NCBI RefSeq assembly: GCF_028416635.1
Contig: NZ_CP114013.1
Span: forward strand, 2,046,001 to 2,110,000
Length of the DNA: 64,000 bases
Direction of reading: 5' to 3'
Origin: Baekduia alba
Lineage (GTDB): Bacteria; Actinomycetota; Thermoleophilia; Solirubrobacterales; Solirubrobacteraceae
This document shows, piece after piece, positions 41,688 to 50,411 of the stretch. Position numbers and translations under genes: made by a program. The stretch's first letter is position 1. Each line of letters starts with the position of its first letter. The notes under the pieces were generated by a model, which was given only the letters and a program-made list of their open reading frames with translations, was not told where the DNA came from and ran no database searches.

Positions 41688-42251
41688 ATGCTGATCTACT
41701 CGATGGGCGTCTCGGTGGACGGCTTCATCGCGGACCGCCACGGCGCGTTTGCGTGGACGGTCCCTAGCGACGAGCTGTTTGGCTTTCACCTCGCGCAGGT
41801 CCGCGAGCTCGGCGGGTACCTCCTCGGCCGCCGGCTCTACGAGACGATGCTGGTGTGGGAGACGGATCCGTCGCTGCGCGACAACGAGGCCAGGACCGCG
41901 TTTGCCGACGTCTGGTGCGCGCTCCCGAAGATCGTGTTCAGCCGCACACTCGCCAGCGTCGAAGGACACGCCCGACTCGCCGAGGCATCGGTGGCCGAGG
42001 AGGTCGCTGCGGCGTTGAAGGCGACCGACAAGGACGTCGCGATCGGCGGCGCCGGTCTAGCCGGATCGGCCATCCATCTCGGCCTCGTCGACGAACTGCG
42101 CGTGTTCCGCCATCCGGTCGTCACCGGTGGCGGCACGCCGTTCCTGCCGCCGGTCACCGAAGACGTCTCGCTCGACCTGATCGAAACCAGGACCTTCGGC
42201 TCGCGCGTCGCCTATGAACGCTACCGGCGCGTTCGCAAGAACACGGATTGA
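41688..42251 (+). CDS. dihydrofolate reductase-like/RibD C-terminal family protein
   Basis: A 187-residue protein of the DHFR-like RibD_C family. The N-terminus MLIYSMGVSVDGFIADRHGA is the family signature, followed by GGYLLGRRLYETM and the nucleotide-binding DVAIGGAGLAGSAIHLGLVD. Members are NADPH-dependent reductases of unknown substrate and are not essential folate enzymes. ATG at 41688 follows the gene-free tRNA-remnant region; a perfect hairpin follows the stop, so it is probably monocistronic. Confidence 0.9.
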   Translation: MLIYSMGVSVDGFIADRHGAFAWTVPSDELFGFHLAQVRELGGYLLGRRLYETMLVWETDPSLRDNEARTAFADVWCALPKIVFSRTLASVEGHARLAEASVAEEVAAALKATDKDVAIGGAGLAGSAIHLGLVDELRVFRHPVVTGGGTPFLPPVTEDVSLDLIETRTFGSRVAYERYRRVRKNTD

Positions 42252-42565
42252 TCGACACCTCTGACGGGGGCGAACCCCCGTCCGTCGACTGCCACGTGCC
42301 GGACCGCACCGCGGTGCACGAGGCGCTCGTGCAACGCCACCGTGCCGAGCGGTGCGGCGGACGCGGCGCTCGGCGAGCGGGTCGATGACCATCGTGCCGT
42401 CGCCTGGCGGAGGTGGGTGCGGTGCGCGACGCGCGGTCCAATTCCTGCAGCGCGCCGCTCAGCCCCGCGGGGCGCCGCGCCGAGCGTCGCTCCGCGGTGC
42501 GTCAAGCTGCGCGGAAATGACGACCGCGCGACAACGAGCATCGTCGCGGCGTGGGCGGTGCGGCG
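42252..42565. other. gene-free region
   Basis: Between the reductase-like gene and the DUF456 gene. It begins with the hairpin at 42263-42282; beyond that I see no recognisable gene, repeat or regulatory site in 280 bases. Confidence 0.5.
42263..42282 (+). terminator. GC-rich hairpin terminator
   Basis: GACGGGGG (42263-42270) and CCCCCGTC (42275-42282) form a perfect 8-bp stem closed by a CGAA tetraloop, 12 bases after the stop of the reductase-like gene. There is no T-run, as is common in high-GC actinobacteria. Confidence 0.7.
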
Positions 42566-43045
42566 ATGAGTGACGCCGGTCTCGTCCTCGTCGGCCTGGC
42601 GATCGCCGTGGGCATCGTCGGCGTCGTCCTCCCGGTTCTTCCCGGCGCGCTGCTGGCGTGGGCGGCGATCGCGGTCTGGGCGCTGTCGGTCGGCTCGGCG
42701 ACCGCATGGGTGGTGCTGGCCATCGCGACGCTGTCGATCGGCATCGCGCAGGTCGTGAAGGTGCTCGTGCCCGGACGGCGCCTCCGCGACGCCGGCGTCC
42801 CACGCGCGTCGATCCTGGCCGGCGTGCTGCTCGCCGTCGTCGTCTTCTTCCTCGTCCCGATCGTCGGGTTGTTCATCGGGTTCCCGCTGGGCGTGTACCT
42901 CCAGGAGCGCCGGCGGCTGGGCCAGCACGAGCCAGCCTGGCGATCCACCCAAGAGGCGCTGCGCGCGATCGGCCTCTCGATCGCGATCGAGCTGGCGGCC
43001 ACGCTGGTGGCGACGGGCGCGTGGTTGGTGGCGGTGCTGACCTGA
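42566..43045 (+). CDS. DUF456 family membrane protein
   Basis: A 159-residue integral membrane protein with three to four hydrophobic segments. The first, with the pattern IVGVVLPVLPGALLAW, is the DUF456 signature; VGLFIGFPLGVYLQERRR and a final helix follow. The family has no known activity. ATG at 42566 is chosen so that the protein starts just before the first membrane segment. Confidence 0.85.
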   Translation: MSDAGLVLVGLAIAVGIVGVVLPVLPGALLAWAAIAVWALSVGSATAWVVLAIATLSIGIAQVVKVLVPGRRLRDAGVPRASILAGVLLAVVVFFLVPIVGLFIGFPLGVYLQERRRLGQHEPAWRSTQEALRAIGLSIAIELAATLVATGAWLVAVLT

Positions 43046-43277
43046 GGACGCACCTCGGGATCACCGAACCGGCCTGTCGGCATGCGTCGAGGAGCATGTT
43101 GAGGAGTCCTTGGACGTGTTGTCGCAGAACAGCCGGCCCAGCCACACGGGAAGGCTGCGGGACGCGAGATGGCCCGCGCGGCTGCGGCTGGCGCAGTCAT
43201 GTCGAGAAGCGCTGACCGGCTCCGCTCATGAGATGAAAGGCTGCGAGGGGCGCGGCCGACGACACCAGGAGACCACG

Positions 43278-43340
43278 ATGCCGAAGTACCTGCTGCACGA
43301 CGAGCACACCCCGCAGGAGGGGAGCGGACGCCGTTCATGA
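43278..43340 (+). CDS. 20-residue upstream ORF coupled to the VOC gene
   Basis: A very short frame, MPKYLLHDEHTPQEGSGRRS, has a good ribosome-binding site (AGGAG at 43269-43273) and its TGA overlaps the VOC ATG (ATGA). It may be the surviving 5' end of a small domain gene, because MPKYLL starts are common in such proteins, or a leader that feeds ribosomes into the VOC gene. The 230 bases before it show no recognisable gene. Confidence 0.4.
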   Translation: MPKYLLHDEHTPQEGSGRRS

Positions 43341-43774
43341 CCGTCCTGCGCTTGGAGCACATCGGCATCGTCGTCGACGACCTCGCGGCGGCGACCGCGT
43401 TCTTCGTCGCGCTCGGGCTCGAGGTGGACGGCGAGACGTCCGTCGAGGGCGGCTTGGTGGACCGCATCAACGGGCTCGAAGGCGTGCGGGCGGACGTCGT
43501 GATGCTGCGGACCGCGGATGGAGGGCCCCAGCTCGAGCTGGCCAAGTACCGCTCGCCGTCGTACGAGGGCGACGACGCGCCGGCGCCGGCCAACGCACCG
43601 GGCATCCGCCACATCCTGTTCGTCGTCGACGACATCGAGGCGTCCCTGGCCAGCCTGCGAGCCCATGGCGGCGAGCTGGTCGGCGAGCTGGTGAGCTACG
43701 AGAACAGCTACCGGCTCTGCTACGTGCGCGGCCCGGCCGGGATCATCGTCGAGCTGGCGGAGAAGATCAGCTGA
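43337..43774 (+). CDS. VOC (glyoxalase/bleomycin-resistance/dioxygenase fold) protein
   Basis: A 145-residue vicinal-oxygen-chelate protein: two beta-alpha-beta modules starting RLEHIGIVVDDLAAATAFFV and IRHILFVVDDIEASLASLRA, with metal-ligand-type His near residue 6 and Glu in QLELAKY, and the final YVRGPAGIIVELAEKI. Substrates of this fold range from methylglyoxal-glutathione to antibiotics and catechols, so none is assigned. It is followed without a gap by the remains of an F420-type nitroreductase gene, with which it may once have been cotranscribed. Confidence 0.88.
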   Translation: MTVLRLEHIGIVVDDLAAATAFFVALGLEVDGETSVEGGLVDRINGLEGVRADVVMLRTADGGPQLELAKYRSPSYEGDDAPAPANAPGIRHILFVVDDIEASLASLRAHGGELVGELVSYENSYRLCYVRGPAGIIVELAEKIS

Positions 43775-44041
43775 TGGACGTCCCGCTGTTCACGGAGACC
43801 ACGACCTGGTGGTGGCCTCCAACGGCGGGGGCGATCCACCCGGCTGGTTGCTCAACCTCCAAGACGATCCGATCGTGGCCGTGCAGGTCGAGGCCGACCA
43901 CCTCACGGCTCGGGCGCGGTCGCCACGGCCGAGGAGAAGCCCGAGCTGTGGCGCGTCATGACCGCGACCGGGACGCCCTAGCACGAGTTCTAGGCCAAGG
44001 CCGACCGGGAGATCCCGGGTGGTGGTCGTCGCGCGTGTCTA
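43774..44041 (+). pseudogene. degraded Ddn-like (F420-dependent nitroreductase family) gene
   Basis: Shifting between two frames gives recognisable Ddn/DUF385-type sequence: DHDLVVASNGGGDPPGWLLN, then DDPIVAVQVEADHLTARA, then (after a frame change) TAEEKPELWRVM and AKADREIP. The last part is interrupted by TAG codons at about 43979 and 43991. With at least one indel near 43915 and two stops it cannot make the normal protein. Its ATG is placed directly at the VOC stop, so the pair was probably an operon. Confidence 0.65.
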
Positions 44042-44494
44042 AGCCGGGTCCTCCAGCCGGCGCAGGAGCTGGAGGAGCCGCGTCCGCTCGGAGGTCGTCA
44101 GCGGTGCCATGACGCGTTCTTGGGCTTCGTCGACGACGCGGTCGAGGGCCTTGAGCTGCTGCTCGCCGGCGCCGGTCAGGGTCACGATGTTGCGCCGGCG
44201 GTGGGCCGGGTCCACCGTGCGTCGGATCAGGCCCGCCCGCTCGAGGTCGCCGAGCACGCCGACGACGTCGCTGCGGTCCACTCCCGTGCCGCGCGAGAGC
44301 TCCGCCTGGCTGGAGGGACCCGCTTCGTCGAGCGCGGCGAGCAGGCGGTAGTGGTAGCTGCGCAGCCCGGTCTCCGACTGGGCGAACGCCTCGTTGAGGA
44401 TCCGGTGCGAACGCGCGTAGGTGCGGCTGATCAGCCACGTCGGCCGGTCGCGGAGGCGGGCCGGGCCAGAGCCGACGTGTGGCTCGTTCTGCAT
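44039..44494 (-). CDS. MarR-family transcriptional regulator
   Basis: A 151-residue MarR regulator. The winged HTH is at about residues 50-105 (YHYRLLAALDEAGPSSQAEL, then GVDRSDVVGVLGDLERAG and the wing RRRNIVTLT), flanked by dimerisation helices. ATG at 44494. A palindrome-like site 18 bases upstream (44512-44528) resembles two sites in front of the next gene on the same strand, so it probably represses itself and that gene. MarR ligands are usually phenolic compounds. Confidence 0.9.
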   Translation of the reverse strand: MQNEPHVGSGPARLRDRPTWLISRTYARSHRILNEAFAQSETGLRSYHYRLLAALDEAGPSSQAELSRGTGVDRSDVVGVLGDLERAGLIRRTVDPAHRRRNIVTLTGAGEQQLKALDRVVDEAQERVMAPLTTSERTRLLQLLRRLEDPA

Positions 44495-44511
44495 CGGCGC
44501 GACCCTACCAG

Positions 44512-44528
44512 TGATGGTGCGGCCAACA
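44512..44528. promoter_or_regulatory. operator-like palindrome upstream of MarR gene
   Basis: TGATGGT-GCG-GCCAACA has the same 7-3-7 architecture as the sites at 45157-45200, differing from their best form TGTTGGT-CGC-ACCAACA at one base in each arm. It lies 18 bases before the MarR start codon, a usual autoregulation position. Confidence 0.5.
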
Positions 44529-44545
44529 TCGCTGACGCGCGCCGC

Positions 44546-45130
44546 TCAGCCGGCGGGCGGGGTCAGCCGGAACGACCAGGACGCGGCGCCGGCCACGACC
44601 GTGGCGAAGGCGGCGTCGAGCGCGACGGCGTCGGGGACGCGCACGCGGTGCTCGCCTGCCCGCAGGGCGCCCTGCACCAGGATCGCCGACGCGCTCTTGG
44701 GGTTCGGCGGCACCAGCTCCGTGATCCAGTACACCGTGACCTCGACCTCGAGCGGTGCGAACAGCACCAGCTCGATCGCGCGCTGCTCCGCGTCGTAGAC
44801 GGGCGCCTGTCCCGGGACCGCCGTCTCGCCGGCCACGGTGGCCTCGACCTGGTCGACGAGCAGCCCGGGGATGCCGGCGAGCCCCTGGACGACCGCGAGG
44901 CGCGGGTTCACGGCCCGGAGCGCCTCACGCATCTCGGCCTTCCGGTCCGGCGGGACCTGCCCGCCGAGCACCACGACGTCCAGCTCGGCGGCGTCGAACT
45001 GGCCGGTGATGTCGCCGAAGTCGCTGGTCGCGTGCGCGTCGTACCCGCGCTCGGAGAGGAGCGCGAGCGTGGTTTCGAGGACCAATGGGCTGCGTCCCAC
45101 GATCAGGACGCCTGGTGTCGCGGTGGTCAT
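44546..45130 (-). CDS. response-regulator-receiver-like protein of unknown function
   Basis: A 194-residue protein. The first 110 residues read like a receiver domain (GVLIVGRSPLVLETTLALLS; AAELDVVVLGGQVPPDRK), but the phosphoacceptor Asp is not at its usual strand end (VVVLGG instead of VVVLD) and the acidic pocket near residue 10 is replaced, so phosphorylation is doubtful. The remaining 85 residues are beta-rich (VEVTVYWITELVPPNPK) and not recognised. Two MarR-type operator sequences lie upstream and the MarR gene follows, so it is likely induced with it. Function unknown. Confidence 0.7.
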   Translation of the reverse strand: MTTATPGVLIVGRSPLVLETTLALLSERGYDAHATSDFGDITGQFDAAELDVVVLGGQVPPDRKAEMREALRAVNPRLAVVQGLAGIPGLLVDQVEATVAGETAVPGQAPVYDAEQRAIELVLFAPLEVEVTVYWITELVPPNPKSASAILVQGALRAGEHRVRVPDAVALDAAFATVVAGAASWSFRLTPPAG

Positions 45131-45156
45131 CGTTCTCCTAGGTCTTGCGTCGGGAG

Positions 45157-45200
45157 TGTTGGTCGCACCAACATAGCAGGAACTGTAGGTGACACCAACA
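45157..45200. promoter_or_regulatory. two tandem operator-like palindromes
   Basis: TGTTGGT-CGC-ACCAACA (45157-45173) is a perfect 7-3-7 inverted repeat; TGTAGGT-GAC-ACCAACA (45184-45200) repeats it with one mismatch, 27 bases further. They lie just upstream of the receiver-like gene at 45130 and overlap the start of the broken LuxR-like frame. The neighbouring MarR protein is the natural candidate to bind them. Confidence 0.6.
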
Positions 45201-45500
45201 TTCGCCCCGGCGACTCGGCGCTACGCGACGGAGGCCGCGGCCGACGCCGCGTCGCTGTTCGCGCAGGACGGCCGGCAGGACTCCGCGCGCCGCGCCGCGG
45301 CCCGGGCGCGCGAGCTGCACGACGCCGAGCAGGGCGGGACGCCGCCGCGGCTCGAGGGCCTCGGGCCCGAGGCGGCGATCGCGCTGACCGCTCGCGAGGA
45401 GCAGCTCGTCGAGCTCGCCCGCCGCGGGCTCGGCAACGCGGGTCGTGGTCGCCGTTGGGGACGGCCGGCTCGTAGGCGCCGGCCAGGAGCGCGGCTCTGA
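45189..45500 (+). pseudogene. fragment of a LuxR-family regulator
   Basis: The frame encodes a helical linker (RRYATEAAADAASLFAQDG, then ARRAAARARELHDAEQG) followed by LTAREEQLVELARRGLGNA, the first helices of a LuxR-type HTH. The recognition helix expected next is missing: after 45440 the sequence becomes Arg-rich and unrelated. The N-terminal ATPase part of such large regulators is also absent. It is therefore a truncated remnant. No functional gene is seen between 45440 and 45597. Confidence 0.55.
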
Positions 45501-45596
45501 GGACGGTGAGGGCGGTGCGGTGCATGGAGGACTCCGAGGTCGCGGTGGGGAGCGGAAGCCTCCCGCCGCAGCGGCGCCCCACCGCGTCGCGGCCGG

Positions 45597-46689
45597 CTAC
45601 TGGGGACGCGGCGCCGGGAGCTGCACCGTGACGCAGAGGCCGCCACCGGGCCTGGGCGTGAGCGTCAGGGTGCCCTCGTGGGCCTGGGTGATGCTCTTGA
45701 CGATCGCCAGGCCGAGGCCGACGCCTGCGTGGTCGGTGCGGATGCGTTCGGAGCCGCGGCGAAACGGCTCGCCCAGCGTGGCGACCAGCTGCGGGGTGAG
45801 CTTCTCGCCGGTGTTCTCGACGGTGAGCACCACGCTCGCCGGGTGCGCGCGGGTCGTGACCCACACGGTGCCCTGGTCGGGCAGGTTGTGGACGACCGCG
45901 TTGTGCACGAGGTTCGTCGCCATCTGCAGCAGGAGCGCGGGTGAGCCGCTGGTCGGGGTCGCGTCGCCGGAGGTCTCGATGGTGGTGCCGCGTCGCTCCG
46001 CGAAGGGGAGGAGCGTCTCGGTGGCCTCTTCGGCGATGAGCGACAGGTCGACGTGCTCGGGGACGAACGACCGCTGGTCGGCGCGGCTGAGCAGGAGCAG
46101 TGCCTCGGTGAGGTCGATCGCTCGGGTGTTGACGGCATGGAGGCGGTCGACCAGCTCGTCGTCGTCGCCGCGGCGTCGATCGTTGCGGGCCACGTCGAGC
46201 AGGGTCTGCGTGATCGCCAGCGGGGTCCGCAGCTCGTGGGAGGCGTTGGCGGCGAATCGCTGCTGTTCGGCGACCTGCGCCTCGAGCCGGGCGAGCATGG
46301 TGTCGAAGGCGTCGGCGAGCTCGCGGAACTCGTCCTTGCGGCCTTCCAGCCGGATTCGGTGGGAGAGCGATCCGGTCGCGGCGATGCGCGTGGCGTCCGT
46401 GATGCGGGTCAGGGGGGCGAGCATGCGGCCGGCGAGCAGCCATCCGCCCACGAGGCCGAACACGAGGAGGAACGCCAACGCCGCGGCCGCACGCGGAGCG
46501 AAGACGTGCAGGAGGTTGGACCGGACGGGGAAGACCCCGGTGATGGACTGATCGGTGACGAGCATCGCGCGGTCTGGGACGTACCGCAGGAGGAACACCC
46601 ACACGACGGCGAGCAGCAGGGCGCCCGCGAGCATCAGGAACGCGGCGTAGCTGAGCGTGAGCTTGAGGCGGACGCTCAATCCGGGCGCT

Positions 46690-46697
<8 letters not shown>
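45597..46697 (-). CDS. OmpR-type sensor histidine kinase
   Basis: A 366-residue kinase with two membrane segments (about residues 13-37 and 68-92), a HAMP linker (RMLAPLTRITDATRIAATGS), the HisKA helix with the phospho-His in ASHELRTPLAIT, and ATPase boxes NLVHNAVVHN, GVGLGLAIVKSI. The periplasmic loop is only about 30 residues, so it may sense the membrane itself. GTG at 46697 overlaps the response regulator stop by eight bases; longer starts add unrelated Ser/Pro-rich sequence. It is the partner of the regulator at 46690. Confidence 0.92.
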
Positions 46698-47373
<676 letters not shown>

Positions 47374-47459
47374 GCGCCGATGCTACGAGCTGGCGCATGT
47401 CGTCGGCGTATCGGAAACCGCATACGGGCCGGCAACGCCGCGCTGCCTTGACTGGCGGC

Positions 47460-48113
47460 GTGACCTACGGCGAACCAGCGCGAACGACGACCGGCCGGAT
47501 CCGGATCCGCAAGCTCCGCGTCGCCGGCCTGCTGGTCGCCATCGCGGCGATCGCCGCGGCCCTCGGCGACCAGTGGCCGGCGTCCTCGTCCTCGACGGGG
47601 TCCTCGTCCTCGGCAGCCGCATCGCCCATCGGCGCCGCTCCCGGTGAGCTCCGTGGTGCGCTCGGCGAGGCCGACGGCGCCGTCCCCGACGGCGTGATGG
47701 TCGTCGATGACGCGATCCCCGGCGTGGCCAAGCTGGATCCCGCGCTTCTCGGCGCCCTGCGCCGAGCGGCCACCGATGCCAAGGACGACGGCGTCGAGCT
47801 CGCCGTCGACAGCGGCTGGCGTTCCCCCGCGTACCAGGAACGCCTGCTCCAGGAGGCGATCTCGGAGTACGGCTCAGCAGCGGAGGCGGCCCGCTGGGTG
47901 GCCAGCCCCAACACGTCGGCGCACGTGTCGGGGGACGCGGTCGACCTCGGGCGCGATGCCGCGGCGTGGCTGTCCGAGCACGGCGCGGCCTACGGGCTGT
48001 GCCAGACCTACGGCAACGAGTCCTGGCACTACGAGCTGCGGCCCGAGGCCGTCGATCACGGTTGCCCGCCCACGTACGCCGACCCGACCCAAGACCCGAG
48101 GATGCGACGTTGA
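47460..48113 (+). CDS. VanY-type D-alanyl-D-alanine carboxypeptidase family protein
   Basis: A 217-residue exported zinc peptidase. The N-terminus has an Arg/Lys-rich start, a hydrophobic signal-anchor (LLVAIAAIAAALG) and a Ser-rich linker. The catalytic domain shows SGWRSPAYQERLL, the zinc motif SAHVSGDAVDLG and ESWHYELR. Family members trim D-Ala from peptidoglycan stem peptides. GTG at 47460 leaves room for a divergent promoter; an ATG at 47397 is the alternative. It opens the operon ending with the MacB-type permease. Confidence 0.87.
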   Translation: MTYGEPARTTTGRIRIRKLRVAGLLVAIAAIAAALGDQWPASSSSTGSSSSAAASPIGAAPGELRGALGEADGAVPDGVMVVDDAIPGVAKLDPALLGALRRAATDAKDDGVELAVDSGWRSPAYQERLLQEAISEYGSAAEAARWVASPNTSAHVSGDAVDLGRDAAAWLSEHGAAYGLCQTYGNESWHYELRPEAVDHGCPPTYADPTQDPRMRR

Positions 48114-48643
48114 CCAAGAGAAGACTCCGACCGTTGACCGCCCTCGCGCTGGTCGCTCTGACCAGCCTGACCAGCGCGGGCTGCGGTTCCAACGCGCCTT
48201 CCACGACCGGCACCGCCGGCAGCACCGGCACCGGCGGGAGCACCAGCGCCACCGATCAGGACAAGGCGGTGAAGTTCGCCGAGTGCATCCGCAACCACGG
48301 CGTCGGCGACTTCCCGGACCCCGACGCGAAGGGCGAGTTCCGATACGGGGTCAGCGTGAGCCCCGCGGTGTGGCGGAAGGCCGTCGACGCGTGCAAGGAC
48401 CTGCAGCCACCGGGCGCCCTGAGCTCGAAGCGCAGCCCCAAGGAGCAGACGGCGAGCCTCAGGTTCGCCGAGTGCATCCGCGAGAACGGCGTGGAGGACT
48501 TCCCGGACCCCGCCAACGGCGACCCGCTCGTCGACACGACCAAGATCCCGTCCTCCAACCGGCCCGGTGGCATGACCGTCCTCAACGCCGCGATGAAGAA
48601 GTGCGGCTCGCAGTTGGGACTGACGACGGGGGGCCAGGGGTGA
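48110..48643 (+). CDS. secreted lipoprotein with a duplicated Cys motif
   Basis: A 177-residue lipoprotein: TTG start overlapping the VanY stop (TTGA), signal segment and lipobox Cys25 (LTSAGCGS), then a Thr/Gly/Ser linker. The mature part contains the same unit twice: KFAECIRNHGVGDFPDPDA and RFAECIRENGVEDFPDPAN, each followed by a second Cys. The repeat is common in actinobacterial lipoproteins located beside ABC efflux operons, but its role is unknown; it may help the adaptor encoded next. Confidence 0.8.
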   Translation: MTKRRLRPLTALALVALTSLTSAGCGSNAPSTTGTAGSTGTGGSTSATDQDKAVKFAECIRNHGVGDFPDPDAKGEFRYGVSVSPAVWRKAVDACKDLQPPGALSSKRSPKEQTASLRFAECIRENGVEDFPDPANGDPLVDTTKIPSSNRPGGMTVLNAAMKKCGSQLGLTTGGQG

Positions 48644-49707
48644 GGCGGAAAGGCCGGGTGCTGACCGGCGCGGCCGTCGTCGTTGTCGTCGCCGTGATCG
48701 CCGGAGTGGTCGTGCTGTCCGGCGCTGACCACACGACCGGGGACGCCCAGGCGGCGCCGGCGAGCACCGCGACGGTGCAGAAGGGCGACCTGTCGGCCGT
48801 CGTCTCCCAGAGCGGGACCCTGACCTATCGCGCGCGACCGGACGGCTCGCCGTACTCGGTCGTCAACCAGGCCCGCGGCGTCTACACCACGCTGCCCGAG
48901 ACCGGGGACGAGGTCGGCTGCGGCGGCGTGATCTACCGCGTCGACGAGCACCCGGTGCTGCTGCTGTGCGGCGCGGTGCCGGCCTACCGCGCGCTCCGCG
49001 TCGGCGATGTGGGTCAGGACGTCCGACAGCTCAACCGCAACCTGCACCTGCGCGGCGCCGGCGACGCGTTCACCACGAAGACGGAGCAGGCGCTCGAGGG
49101 GCTCCAGCGCCGCAAGGGCGTGCACGTGGACGGCTCCCTTGCGCTGGGAGACGCGGTGTTCCTGCCCGAGGCGGTGCGGATCGCCAAGGTCACCGGCGAG
49201 CTCGGCGAGGGCGCTCGGCCGGGGGCTCGGGCGCTGGACGCCACCTCCGACACCCTGCACGTGCTGGTGAACCTCGAGCCGTCCGATCAGGGGCAGGTCA
49301 AGCGGGGCGACCGCGCGCAGATCACGCTGCCGGGCAACACGACGGTCACGGGCAGGGTCGCCGGCTTCGGACGGATCGCCCAAGCCCCCGCCGGGCAGGA
49401 CGGCAGCGCCGCCGACGCGACCATCCCCACCTCCATCAGCCTCGACGACCCACGCAAGGCGCGCGGGCTGGATCGCGCGCCGGTCCAGGTGGACATCACG
49501 ACCGCGGGCGTGGAGAACGCCCTGAGCGTCCCGGTCACCGCGCTGGTCGGCAAGGCCGGCGGCGGGTTCGCGGTCGAGGTGGTGCGCGCCGGCGCGCGAC
49601 GCGACCTGGTCGCCGTGCGGGTCGGCCTGTTCGACACGGCCGACGGCCGCGTCCAGGTCGACGGCGACCTTCGCGCGGGCGACCGCGTGGTGGTGCCGTC
49701 GCTGTGA
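48640..49707 (+). CDS. periplasmic adaptor-like protein with peptidoglycan-binding domain
   Basis: A 355-residue protein anchored by one N-terminal helix (residues about 9-27). A barrel-sandwich segment ([20 protein letters not shown]), a peptidoglycan-binding-1 domain ([20 protein letters not shown]) and HlyD-like beta-barrel parts ([33 protein letters not shown]) follow. It is the extracytoplasmic adaptor of the MacB-type transporter. GTG start overlaps the lipoprotein stop by four bases, and its stop overlaps the ATPase start likewise. Confidence 0.88.
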   Translation: MRRKGRVLTGAAVVVVVAVIAGVVVLSGADHTTGDAQAAPASTATVQKGDLSAVVSQSGTLTYRARPDGSPYSVVNQARGVYTTLPETGDEVGCGGVIYRVDEHPVLLLCGAVPAYRALRVGDVGQDVRQLNRNLHLRGAGDAFTTKTEQALEGLQRRKGVHVDGSLALGDAVFLPEAVRIAKVTGELGEGARPGARALDATSDTLHVLVNLEPSDQGQVKRGDRAQITLPGNTTVTGRVAGFGRIAQAPAGQDGSAADATIPTSISLDDPRKARGLDRAPVQVDITTAGVENALSVPVTALVGKAGGGFAVEVVRAGARRDLVAVRVGLFDTADGRVQVDGDLRAGDRVVVPSL

Positions 49708-50411
49708 CCGCCGTTCTGGAGCTCGACGCGGTGACCAAGGTCTACGGCGAGCCGCGGGTGGGTGGGGTTGGCGTCCTCGCGCTGCGCGGAGTGTCCTTCG
49801 CCGTGCAGCGTGGCGAGCTGGTGGCGATCGTCGGGCCCTCCGGGTCGGGCAAGTCCACGCTGCTGCACGTCATGGGGACGCTGGAACGGCCCACCGGTGG
49901 CGTGGTCCGCATCGACGGGATCGACGCGGCGCAGCTGGACGACGGCGCGGTGTCGCGGCTGCGGGCCCGGCAGATCGGGTTCGTCTTCCAGCAGTTCTTC
50001 CTCGCCGAGCATGCCACGGTGCGCGAGAACGTCGCCGACGGGCTGCTCTACGCCGGCGGGGCGGGTGGGTCGTCTTCCGAGCGCTACCGGCGCGCCGACG
50101 AGGCGCTCGAACGGGTCGGCCTCGCCCACCGCGCGACGTTCAAGCCCACCAAGCTCTCCGGCGGGGAGCGGCAGCGCGTGGCGATCGCCCGGGCCCTCGT
50201 CGGACGTCCCGCGATCGTGCTCGCCGACGAGCCGACCGGGAACCTCGACAGCGCCACCGGCGCGTCGATCATGGCGCTCATCCGCGAGCTCAACGCGGCC
50301 GGCGCCACCATCGTGATGATCACCCACGACGGCGGCCTCGCCGATCAGCTCCCGCGCCAGATCCGGATGCTGGACGGCCAAGTGGTCGCCGACGTCGGAG
50401 GCGCGGCATGA
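49704..50411 (+). CDS. MacB/LolD-type ABC transporter ATP-binding protein
   Basis: A 235-residue ATPase: Walker [15 protein letters not shown] (about residues 43-56), Q-loop VFQQFFL, signature [16 protein letters not shown], Walker [14 protein letters not shown] and switch MITHDGGLA. It pairs with the FtsX-type permease encoded next (start/stop overlap of four bases). With the adaptor it forms a mechanotransmission-type exporter, probably for antimicrobial peptides, lipids or drugs. Confidence 0.94.
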   Translation: MTAVLELDAVTKVYGEPRVGGVGVLALRGVSFAVQRGELVAIVGPSGSGKSTLLHVMGTLERPTGGVVRIDGIDAAQLDDGAVSRLRARQIGFVFQQFFLAEHATVRENVADGLLYAGGAGGSSSERYRRADEALERVGLAHRATFKPTKLSGGERQRVAIARALVGRPAIVLADEPTGNLDSATGASIMALIRELNAAGATIVMITHDGGLADQLPRQIRMLDGQVVADVGGAA

